DNA of 64,000 nt from Hygrophila difformis (taxonomy: Eukaryota; Streptophyta; Magnoliopsida; Lamiales; Acanthaceae), in the NCBI GenBank assembly GCA_030278955.1, contig JAOANR010000008.1, forward strand, positions 42,081,301 to 42,145,300, written 5' to 3'. The notes under the pieces were generated by a model. It saw only the letters and a list, made by a program, of their open reading frames with translations. It made no database searches and had not been told where the DNA came from. Shown here piece by piece: positions 54,853 through 64,000 of the stretch (within the stretch, counting starts at the first letter, position 1; every line of letters starts with the position of its first letter). Made by a program: the position numbers and the translations under genes.

Positions 54853-56671
54853 CGCACGACCTGGAACTGGCCGCGGTTGTGTTCGCCTTAAAGATTTGGA
54901 GACACTATCTCTATGGGCGAAGGTGTCGAATGTTCACCGACCATAAGAGCCTCAAGTACATATTCACGCAAAAAGAGCTGAATTTGAGGCAGAGAAGATG
55001 GTTGGAACTGATTACGGATTATGACCTGGAGATCGCGTATCACGAAGGAAAGGCCAACGTCGTGGCCGACGCCTTGAGTCGAAAGACTCAACACGTTGCG
55101 AATTCACTTGTGATACCGGCCGAATTGTACAGAGACTTGGCGAAATTAAGTCTAGAACTGGTGCATCCTTGCACGGTAACTGAGGTCGTCAACGCGATGG
55201 TAGTGGGACCTACCATATTCGATGAGATACGACTCGCCCAACCGGGTGACGAGAAGTTGGAAGAAATAAGGAGGAGCATTGCCAAAGGAAAGGCAATGGA
55301 TTTCAAAGTTCATGAGGACGGGAGCATTCGCTTCAAGGGAAGGTGGTGTATACCACGAGAATCCGCGGATCTGAAGAAAAAGGTGATGGAGGAGGGCCAT
55401 AATACCCCCTACTCGGTTCACCCCGGAGGGGACAAGCTGTACAAAGATTTGAAGAAGAACTATTGGTGGCCGAACATGAAGAGAGAGGTAGCCGAGTTTG
55501 TGGCAAGATGCCTTACCTGCCAGAAGGTCAAGGCAGTACGACAAAAACCCTTAGGACTAATGCAACCATTAGAAATCCCAAGCTGGAAATGGGATAGTAT
55601 CTCAATGGATTTCGTTTCGGGATTACCGCGTTCACCAAAGGGAATGAATAAATCTGGGTGATCGTGGATAGGTTGACGAAAGCCGCCATGTTTATCCCAA
55701 TGAAGGATACTTGGTCAATGGACCAACTGGCAAGGGCGTATGTCGACAATGTGGTACGCCGGCATGGGGTACCACATGACATCATCTCGGATATAGACAG
55801 TAGATTTGTCTCTGAGTTCTGGACCAAACTGCAAGAAGCTATCGGTACACAAATAAAGATGAGTACCGCATTCCATCCCATGACGGATGGGCAGACGGAG
55901 CGAACGATCCAAACGCTGGAGGACATGCTGAGGGCCTGTGTGCTAAAATTTAAGGGAAGTTGGGAGCATCATCTGCCTTTGATCGAGTTTTCCTACAATA
56001 ACAGCTACCATGCTAGCATCGGCATGGGACCCTTCGAGGCACTGTATGGACGTAAGTGCCGAAGTCCATTGAGCTGGGAAGAGAACGATAGAACGGTGAT
56101 AGTGGGACCCCAACTTGTTGAGGACATGGCTCAACAAATTAAGATCATCCAAGGAAAGATGAGACCCGCTCAGGACCGGCAAAAGAGTTATGCGGACGTA
56201 AGATGGCAAGACTTGGAATTTCAAGTCGGCGATAAAGTCATGCTGAAGGTGTCACCAATGAAGGGTGTGATGCGCTTCGGCAAACGAGGAAAATTGAGTC
56301 CACAATATATAGGGCCGTACGAAATCCTAGAGAGAGTGGGAAATCTAGCATATCGGCTAGCATTGCCGCCATAATTTGCTCGTGTCCACGATGTGTTTCA
56401 TGTCTCACAATTGAAAAAGTACGTGCACGATCCGACCCATGTGCTCCAACCGGAAGAAATTGAATTGGATGATGACTTGAGCTACGAGGAAGTTCCGGTA
56501 CGAATACTTGACACGAAGGAGAGAGTAACAAGAAATAAGACCGTGAGGATGGTCAAGGTCCTTTGGTCTAACCACGAGACAGAGACGACGACATGGGAAT
56601 TAGAAGCCGACATGAAACAACGTTACCCTACCCTCTTCCAAGATGAGCCGACCACAGTTATGGGGACATAA
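54853..56671 (+). pseudogene. Broken pol of element A: RNase H, integrase, chromodomain
   Basis: Resumes the A pol interrupted at 9275, at [15 protein letters not shown] of RNase H. Integrase is complete in outline (zinc finger [12 protein letters not shown] to [31 protein letters not shown]). Lesions compared with D: a one-base loss near 55649 within the integrase start, and a TAA at 56372-56374 where D has a Gln codon. The chromodomain ([14 protein letters not shown]) ends with the stop at 56671. Confidence 0.92.
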
Positions 56672-56681
56672 CTGTATTCTT

Positions 56682-56694
56682 AAGGGGGGGAGGA
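56682..56694 (+). other. Polypurine tract of element A (first)
   Basis: AAGGGGGGGAGGA followed by TGTAACACCCGAG, the same tract and LTR start as in element D. Confidence 0.85.
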
Positions 56695-56895
56695 TGTAAC
56701 ACCCGAGAAAAACAAATTCAAATTGTTTTGAACTACGTTATGACTTGATCCCTTCACAGGGTACGTAGGCAGCTTGGAAATCTAAATTCTAAGTTCAGTC
56801 ACGAAATAAATCACAAAATAAAAACATAACCAAAAGTATCCTAACGTTTAACAGGAGTAATCCGAAACACAACTTCGAGGATGAAGTTGATTCTT

Positions 56896-56908
56896 AAGGG
56901 GGGTAGAC
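56896..56908 (+). other. Second polypurine tract in element A
   Basis: AAGGGGGGTAGAC, the tract form used by B and C, 214 bases after the first. It is absent from D. Confidence 0.8.
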
Positions 56909-57698
56909 TGTAATACCCGGGAAAAACATTAAGAGGAATCGGAACTAATTTAACTAGATTAATTATGGAACGGCAATGTTACGAGCGTTAACCCGAGTTC
57001 GTAACGAATTTAAGAAAGAGATTTCGAACCGGAAACGACCCGAGGGGTCGAGCCAAACACGTAGAGGATAGAAAACCGATAGAGAAAATAAGAAAAGACC
57101 CGACGGACCACACGAACCGCCGAACCGGCCGGTCCGGCCGCCACGCGCTCTCCGCGCCCCGCCGCGCGGCCACCGTGCGGTATGAGGGAACGCGTCCCAG
57201 GACTGGTCGCGCGCGCTCCGCGCGGACAAACCTATATGTGCGCGTCACCACCGCACCAGCGGTACAGGAGGTGTAAACTTTCCTTCCATGGCGATTTTCT
57301 TGCCTAAATTATGATTCCCTTCGATGGTAAACGGATCCCAGCCTTGGGAAAGGCTTAAGAACGGTTAGGGACGTCCTCATCCCCATTTACACTGAAAACA
57401 CAAGTATCTACACTCTCATTCTTCCTCCCCAAGCCAAAATCTCTTCGAGTCCACTTTCCGGTGAGTATTCCGGCGACGACGGGGCAAACGGGACAAAGCC
57501 CCTGCCTTCTAGACCCTTGGTAAGTTATGGTATAGAGTTTAGTTCGTCCATAAAACTTAAAAACTCAAAATCTAACATCCTTTCCTTTGCTACGATTTCA
57601 CATCGGGGGACGAACAAAAAGCGATCGGAGAAGTTGGCCGTTCGTCGCGACCTTAGGACGCCCGGAAATCCCTTACAGCGACCCTATTCTCTAACTAA

Positions 57699-59203
57699 GT
57701 AAGTTAAGACCTTATCTTCAATTTTTGTGGTTTATTGTCGTTTGAATTAAAGGATCTAGACACGTAACTAAAATCGGTTTTCAAAAACCCTATTTTCGAC
57801 CAATTTTAATAACTCGACCAAACCTCTATCTTCGGGAATTCAAACCAAAAACTTTTCAACATAGATTTTGTTCATAAGACTCTAATCTACCTTGTGTCAA
57901 AATTTCAGCCATTGACATAAAGATTTGATACTCCAAATCGTGACGTAAAGTTTCTGTATGAAAACCGGACGTTTGAAACCATGACAGTTTTATTGATTCG
58001 ACTTGATGCATGTTTTTCACCCGTTTTTAGACCGATTTGAACTTGCATTTCTAATGAAAATTGTAGATAAGTATGTCTAGATTATGCATATAAAATTTCA
58101 AGAATTTTGGAGTTCATTTGATATGTCAAAACGGACGATTTCAGAACCTGTTCCAAACCGATTTTTGAGTCCGCGCGTAAGCAGCGTGTTGGTGTCGATT
58201 TTTGAACATCAAAAACTCATTATTTCCAAAATCTTAAAACATGAAAGTTGTTCATTAAGTGTTATGTACATCCTGTAAAAATTTCGGACCAATTGCTTTT
58301 AAAATGAATTTTTAATCGGCGTTGCACGAAACTGTGTCGGAATCAGTCCTTTGGACAGAAATCTCCCTTGGTAAAGAACTCCAAATTTGACTCACTTCGA
58401 AACCTTATTTCCAAAAACTTAAAACATGAGAGTTGTTCGTATGTGTGTATTTGAGCTACTGTGTAAATTTCAGAATTTTTGGTTAAAAGATGAATTTTTA
58501 ATTTAAAAAGGCGAAAACTGTGACGAATTGGATTTTTCGAACTTGCGAGAACTCGAATCATGAAATGCGATATCGAACCCTTTGTATACGATGAAACATA
58601 AGCTTTCGAAAAATCCCGTTCACTAGGCTGAGCCGATCCTCATGCTATCCTTATCTTTGAGACTGCCTCGTTAGTGGTCTCCCTGCTATCTGAGGTTGCC
58701 TCGTTAGTGATCTCGCGCGCTGTGTTATTTGGACTGCCTCGTTAGTGGTCCTACTATCTTTGAGACTGCCTCGTTAGTGGTCTCCCATTTAATTGGACTG
58801 CCTCGTTAGTGGTCCTACGATTTGAGATTGCCTCGTTAGTGATCTCCCCGGTATGATGTCCTCTTCTTAGTTTGCGGGATAAAATATAAAAGACTTGTGT
58901 GTGTATTTAATTATGCTGAATTTATTTATCACGTTTTAAATTATGCCTCTAAATTACGTATTTAAATTATGCTTTTAAATTACGCTTTTAAATTAAGTCC
59001 TTAAAAATTTCGTGTTCTCATCTTGAATACATTAATCGTGTTTTTCCGCTGCAAGTAATCTATAAATTTAAATTTAATTTTAATATGCATAAAAAGTCTA
59101 ACTTTTAAATTAAACACATGTAACCCCTTAAATTGTTTAGTTATGGATTAACTTACTCGGTATATTTTATACTGATAAACCCGTTGTTATTTTTCTTTTA
59201 CAG
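57699..59203 (+). other. Putative LTR intron, A 3' LTR
   Basis: Donor GTAAGTTA at 57699, TACTGATAAAC branch-like motif, acceptor TTTTCTTTTACAG ending 59203, length 1505. An alternative donor GGTAAGTTATGG lies further upstream near 57520. Confidence 0.62.
58659..58846 (+). repeat. Hairpin array in A 3' LTR, six units
   Basis: Same core (TGCCTCGTTAGTG) as in H and D. Arms: GAGAC/GTCTC twice, GAGGT/ATCTC with one wobble, GGAC/GTCC twice, GAGAT/ATCTC. Confidence 0.92.
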
Positions 59204-59551
59204 AGTATGTCGAGTGACGCATGCTCATGCATTGGGGGAAACTATTTCATAAGACACTTTTATTTCTTGCACTTCAGTACTATTTTAAATCGGGCCTGTT
59301 AAACCCGAGTTTTGGCCATGTTGGCCGTGATTACTTTTCCGCTGCATTTACTCTATTCCGTGCATGGTTGATTACTACTTCCGTATTTTGAATTAAGTAT
59401 TATTATTATCCGGACTCAACATTGAAATGTTTTTGAATCTTTTAGGTACCCATAAGCCTTGCATTTCCTTAGTAAGCTCGGGAAGCCGTGTCTTGCTAGG
59501 GAGATGTGGCGGTGGCATCCCGACCTGGGTTATCAAATCCGGGGTGTTACA

Positions 59552-60110
59552 TCATCTCCCCCTTAGGGCTTCAGTTATGTCCCCATAACTGCCTATGAAT
59601 TGATCTTAAGAAGGTTCGGATAGCGTTGCCTCATATCGGTTTCCAATTGAAGTCTCTAAGGTCAAATTTCACAATGTTCGCAAAGGATTCTAAGTTCTTG
59701 ATTACTATCGAGAATCTCGTTAAAACGTCTAGAGCATGATACTACTTCTCCTGAAGGTAATTGAATTCCTAAGCTAATCATCTCTAGGTTCTCTACATTC
59801 GGAGGTACGTCATTGTTAACCTCCGCACGATTTGGTTCAACATGGTACCCTCGCCATGTTCACCCACTAAGTCCATTGCTCATCCCTTAATGTCCAAAAT
59901 TCTCAAGGAATATTTCTCTCGATCCAAATTCTTAGCCTAGTCCATCTTACTTCAAAATGGGTACTCAACCCTCATTTTTTTAATACTAGGTTCCTTGATA
60001 AGTCAATATATAGCGTACTGATAAAGATCTACATGATGGGAATGATAAAGGCAAAGAATTGATATGGGCACTCTAAGTGTAGGTGATAGAGATCTAAGAC
60101 TAAGGCAAAA
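59552..60110 (-). mobile_element. Derivative F, 3' internal part
   Basis: On the minus strand: a protease remnant ([17 protein letters not shown], frameshifted, without the FDSGAS end) is joined at about 59648 to the last codons of pol (MRQRYPNLLKINS, stop), then CAGTTATGGGGACATAACTG and a purine tract. The tract runs straight into the U5 end of element A, whose LTR points the other way. Structure is like B, with a different deletion endpoint. Confidence 0.75.
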
Positions 60111-60496
60111 TGTAATACCCGAGAATTTTGCAACATAAAACAAATAATTAAATAAATAAATAATAAATAAATAAATACACTAAATAAATAAAGAGAAAAA
60201 GAAATGAGAAATGAAGTCTAATCTAAAAAGGGAATTAAAGTTCCAATACTCAAGACAATTTAATCGAATAAATTGTGCACCGAAAAGCACGACGGATCGC
60301 ACAACCCGCCCGAACCGCAGTCCAGGCGGCAGCCGCGCGGTCATTGGCTAAACGGCGCGCCACGGCCGCGCCAGCGAGCAGAATCACCCGTTGCAAGATT
60401 TACTCGCCCGAATCCGGATTTTCCGACTTCGATTGTATTCCTTTCGGCTCAAGACTCACCAAGGCCGACCTTGGACGTCCCTAGGTCGTGTCTATC

Positions 60497-60504
60497 TATA
60501 AATA
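60497..60504 (+). promoter_or_regulatory. TATA box of solo LTR K
   Basis: TATAAATA in CTATCTATAAATAAAACC, aligned with the C boxes; an intact promoter could drive transcription rightward. Confidence 0.75.
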
Positions 60505-60831
60505 AAACCTCTTGTCAGCCCCGAACACTTTCCAAAACCCTACAACTCTCTATACGTTCGAAAACCCTAATTCCGGAGTCGTTGAAGGCACGAAACCAAG
60601 GCGAGGACTGTTTGGACGAAAATCGGAAGATCTCCAACGTTGTGGTAAGTTCTGATCTGAACCTTGTTCCATATACGATTCGAAAACGAATCCTAACTTC
60701 GTCTTTTTCTTCTCTACGCCCCGAATCGGATCTAGAACGAAGAACCCGACGAACCGAGGAGATAAACGGTGGACTGGAAGCCACGCCTCCGAAATCGACA
60801 TTCCCGGACGACTGGAAATCTGTAAGTTAAT

Positions 60832-62158
60832 ACTTACATGGTTTTGGGAGTAATTAAAACACTTAAGTCTAAAAGCTTAACCAAGAAATCGAAAATCTGT
60901 CAACACGAAATCTTTACCGGCGCAGCGTTCTTACATGATTTTTCCGAACCCTTAAAATTCTTCCAACGAGAAAACTTAAAACACGAAGAACGTTCCTAAG
61001 GCTTAGATCTATCTCTTGTAAAATTTTCAGAATTTTTAGTGGCATTTTGATATCTGAAATCGACCCCGAACCGGACTGTTTTAATTCGAATCTTGAAAAT
61101 CTTGGCAGAACACAGGTCTGAACTTGTAGGTGTTTTTGACTAGGGTTCTAGGCCGAATTAGATCTTTAGCCGAACATAGAAGTTGTAGATAATTGTCTTA
61201 AGAAGGTCTCTGTAAAATTTCGTTAAATTTGGAAATGCTTTGCTATGGTAGATCTCGAAATCTTGAAACTGTTGTACATGAAATTCGGACAGATTATTAC
61301 CCTGTTAGAAATTGACGTTTTTCTATTCCTTCCGTATCTCGGATCGAAAAACTTAAAACACGAAACTTGTTCATCCTTGTGTTTTCGAGTCACTGGTAGA
61401 ATTTTAGAATTTTCGGACGTGAATCTGATTTTTAATGAATTTTAGAGTAAACAGTGGTTTACCGGAATCAAATCTTGATATCTTGTTGAAACGGTGGAAT
61501 TAGCCTTTAAGGTTAAACGAGTCGAAATATCTTATGAATAAATTAAGTGAAATCAGAACTTTTTGTAAATAAATCCCCTTACAAACTTGATCAATTAAAA
61601 TTAGGGGTGAGTGCTCTGCAGGGTGCCCCCTAACTATTCACTTTGTGCCTTTATGGACGATGGTGACCCCGCGCGAAATTTGAGATACATTGCCAAAACG
61701 GCATGAGAAAAGGGCCTACACTCTAGTGAATATCCATTTGGGTTTCCCGAGGCTCCGGAGTGGTACTGGGTATGGCGGATATAGCTGCGGCCGCCGGGCT
61801 ACCGGCTAAATTTGATGAGATTGCAATGCAATCGTGAAATAGTTGAAATTATTAAATCTTGGGTGTAAGGGGGAAATTAAATTAAATTATTTATTTCTAT
61901 CGTCTATTTAAATTATTTAAATGCTTTATCCAAATTAATTATGGTCTTTTTTTTAAGTGAAATGTGTTGTTAAATAGAGCCATGAATTAAATTGTGCAAA
62001 TTAGTTAATTAGTCGAATTTAATTAATTTGTATGTGATTTATTACTATCATGTTTTCATTAAATGTTAATCAATGGCTTTTAAACCCTACGATCATGTCT
62101 GTGTTAACTTACTCAGCAAGTTGTGCTGACCAAACCATTTATTTCCTTTTTCTTACAG
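60832..62158 (+). other. Putative LTR intron, solo LTR K
   Basis: Donor GTAAGTTA at 60832, GTGCTGACC branch-like motif, acceptor TTTTTCTTACAG ending 62158, length 1327. It is shorter than the others because the hairpin array is missing, yet the splice signals remain. Confidence 0.62.
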
Positions 62159-62515
62159 AGTATGTGGAAAGAACTCGAGCATGTACATGCATGGGATTTT
62201 GGGAACTTTTATATTTAAATTCTTGCATTAGACTATAGTATAAACGGGCCTGTTTAACCCGTGTTTTGACCATGTTGGTCCTATATACATTTTCCGCTGC
62301 AAAACTTATACTCTGATATTGTTTTCCGCTGCATTATGATATTATTTTCGAACTTATATTGTATGGGCTGTTTTTGAATGCTTTTAAATATTTTTAAATT
62401 CTGCAATACCTAGCCTTGCATCTCTTTAGTAAGCTCGGAGAAACCGGGTCTTGCTAGGGAGGTGTGGCGGTGACATCCCGACCTGGGTGACCAAAAACCG
62501 GGGTGTTACACAAAA

Positions 62516-62870
62516 TTAGTCTCAAGTTAGCGTTTCTAAGTCAATGTTAAGCCGAAATCTAAGATAAGAATGCCATCCAACACAGATAGGTTACATAAGT
62601 ACTTTGGAACATTCTAAATAATGAATGTATGCAAATGCATCCCCCCGAAAAATATTTCATGCAATGTATTTATATATTTTTATTTTTATTTTCCATGGGT
62701 TTAAAAATTCTTTCCATGGAAGTAGTACTTTAAAATCTAAAAATAATAGTTAAAACTATTGGGCCTCTATATTGGGCCAAAAATAATAAATATTTGGGCT
62801 TTAATTAAAATATAAGTATTGGGCTAAAATAATAAGTAAATAATTGATAATACTATATTAAATTAAAATA
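62516..62870 (-). mobile_element. Derivative F, leader part
   Basis: Continues F across solo LTR K. It matches the B leader: G-run with CATTTGCAT near 62640, CCATGGGTTT and TTCCATGGAA inverted pair near 62690-62720, GGGCCTCTATATTGGGCC near 62760. The primer site and 5' LTR are missing; the right edge merges into the LINE near 62870. Confidence 0.7.
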
Positions 62871-62875
62871 AGGGT

Positions 62876-64000
62876 TTGAATAGAAACGGAGGGATGTCTA
62901 GGTTTTCCGGGGACATAGCGGCGCATAGGGTTTCCGGTGCGGGAGGTAAGGAAGGAGGTGGTCAAGGGGAAGCTGACAGTATTGTGGGAGGGTCTAATGC
63001 GGACGTGGCTTCAGAAACGAAAGGAGGTATTCCGGCAGGGCTGGAACAGGGTTTTCGAAGGAGTCGACAGGTGGAGAGAAAAGATATCAACATCAGGAAG
63101 GGACTGTATGGTGTATACATCGGGAATTTACCTGTTGAAACGTCCAATGGCAAGCTATTCCGAGAAATAAACAAGCTTGCAAATGTGCGGGATTGGTATT
63201 TTCCAAAGAGAAGGTGGCCCGCTAGTGGTTTTAAGTTTGGGTTCTTTCGGTTCAGTCGGCATGACGAAGCGGTGAAGGTGATTAAGCAGATGAATGGGCG
63301 GCGGTGGTTGGGGAAACCTCTAAGAGCGAACTGGGCTGCTCCAAGTAGGAAGTTGCATGGGGGTACTGAAACACGGATGGGGGGACGACAGAACCTGAAC
63401 CCTGAGCGGGATAGCTCGCGCGTGACAAGGTTCGAACGAAGGCAGGATATGGGACGTAACGCTTGGAGGGATGAACGCTCATATGCAGAGGCATTGTTGG
63501 AGGGCGGCAAGAGGACAAAAAGTAAGGATCATGAGAGGTGGGACGAGGTCATCAAGCTGAGTGAAGTGCAACGGGAACTGGAATGGCTTCGGAAATCGGC
63601 TCTTGTCGAACTCCGAAACCTAGAGAGCTTGACAGAATTCCAGGAGAAGGTTTATCAAGATTTAAAGAGTGTGAGGATATAAAATACGGTGGAGGGCACC
63701 TGATGGTAGTGGTGTTTAGTAATAGTGGGGATCGAGAGAAATTCCTTGCTGACAATTTTGATTACAACTGTGTAATTTGGAAGAGAAGATGGGAGTCAGG
63801 GGAGATTGTCCGAAAACATTTAGTTTGGATAGATATTTTTGGACTCCCGCTCTCAGTATGGAGTGAAGAAAATTTCCGGCGTGTGGTGCGTGGATGGGGA
63901 GATGTAATTAACATTCATAGTGACACCATGGGAAGGAAAAGGATTGACAAAGCTACATTGCTTATAGTTGTGAATGCAAAGCTCACTGTTCCATTCTGGA
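62876..64000 (+). pseudogene. LINE ORF1-like gene: RRM plus DUF4283-like region, frameshifted, runs off window
   Basis: The first frame (62876-63682, 268 codons) has a Gly/Arg-rich start and an RRM at residues about 80-155 (GVYIGNLPVETSNGKLF as RNP2, FKFGFFRFSRHDEA as RNP1), then a basic stretch and a coiled segment. From about 63660 a second frame without a stop to the window edge encodes VWIDIFGLPLSVWSEENF, the pattern seen in plant LINE ORF1 proteins with a DUF4283-like fold. In relatives these usually form one protein, so a frameshift near 63670 is likely. No endonuclease or RT is reached in the window. A host RRM gene is possible but less likely. Confidence 0.7.

Larger units (their letters stand above)
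5379..59551 (+). mobile_element. Element A: old Tekay-like chromovirus hosting the nested cluster
   Basis: Plus-strand element with leader (5379-5560), accessory ORF (5561-6088), broken gag-protease (6521-8143), broken pol (8056-9275 and 54853-56671), polypurine tract and a 3' LTR. It is the same family as element D but carries many stops and frameshifts. The pol gene is interrupted by 45.6 kb of later insertions, and about 75 bp of RNase H coding sequence are missing at the junction when compared with D. Its 5' LTR and primer site lie left of the window, beyond LTRs J and H. Confidence 0.85.
56695..59551 (+). repeat. 3' LTR of element A
   Basis: 2857 bp if the LTR starts at the first tract. 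A second tract-plus-LTR-start (AAGGGGGGTAGAC then TGTAATACCC) at 56896-56918 would give 2643 bp. The LTR holds a GC-rich U3, donor GTAAGTTA at 57699, hairpin array 58659-58846, acceptor ending 59203 and the CCGGGGTGTTACA end. Confidence 0.88.
60111..62510 (+). mobile_element. Solo LTR K (C subfamily ends), TSD CAAAA
   Basis: 2400 bp from TGTAATACCCGAG to CCGGGGTGTTACA, flanked by CAAAA (60106-60110, 62511-62515), with no internal region, so a solo LTR. Both ends match C. It has a TATA box at 60497-60504, donor at 60832 and acceptor at 62158, but no hairpin array; that zone instead resembles B (GGCTCCGGAGTGGT). Confidence 0.92.

Noticed and set aside
54674..54946. Frame with a long Ile run
   Set aside because: Translation of an ATT/AAT microsatellite.

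Overview
The window is repeat DNA from a flowering-plant nuclear genome. No ordinary host gene is visible. It is almost entirely LTR retrotransposons nested inside one another, plus the start of a LINE. The plant assignment rests on Ty3/gypsy chromoviruses of the Tekay/Del type (initiator-Met tRNA primer site, chromodomain after integrase), an Athila-type element with a tRNA-Asp primer site, and a LINE ORF1 with an RRM. I cannot name the species.

Nesting, from the oldest layer inward. Element A is an old plus-strand chromovirus (internal part from 5379, 3' LTR ending 59551, 5' LTR off-window to the left). Its leader is broken by LTR J (1276-5378), which itself carries LTR H (1-1275) and solo LTR G (1635-3628). 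The pol gene of A is broken at 9275/54853 by a tandem of short derivatives, B (internal-LTR-internal-LTR). The second B unit was hit twice, 9 bp apart: by element C (13134-40301, TSD CCTAA) and by element D (40316-51701, TSD AAACC). C in turn carries the Athila-like element E (17217-36771, TSD GGCGC) inside its gag. To the right of A lies F, another short derivative, interrupted by solo LTR K (60111-62510, TSD CAAAA). A LINE ORF1 runs off the right edge.

Coding capacity. D is structurally complete: primer site, a 5' accessory ORF, gag-protease, pol with chromodomain, polypurine tract and near-identical LTRs. E has gag-pol open except for one TAG, and in the env position carries a sense-oriented F-box ORF that looks captured from a host gene. 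A is riddled with stops and frameshifts. B, C and F are internally deleted.

Three features stand out. First, LTRs of the chromovirus group contain a conserved intron-like leader (GTAAGTTA donor, CTGAY-type branch site, pyrimidine tract and AG acceptor, mostly about 1.45-1.51 kb). Second, inside that intron sits a tandem array of short hairpins whose stems change in a compensatory way while the 7-base loop stays constant; different LTR subfamilies carry different arrays at the same place. Third, the Athila-like element has an F-box ORF preceded by a splice-acceptor/hairpin/purine module that occurs more than once.
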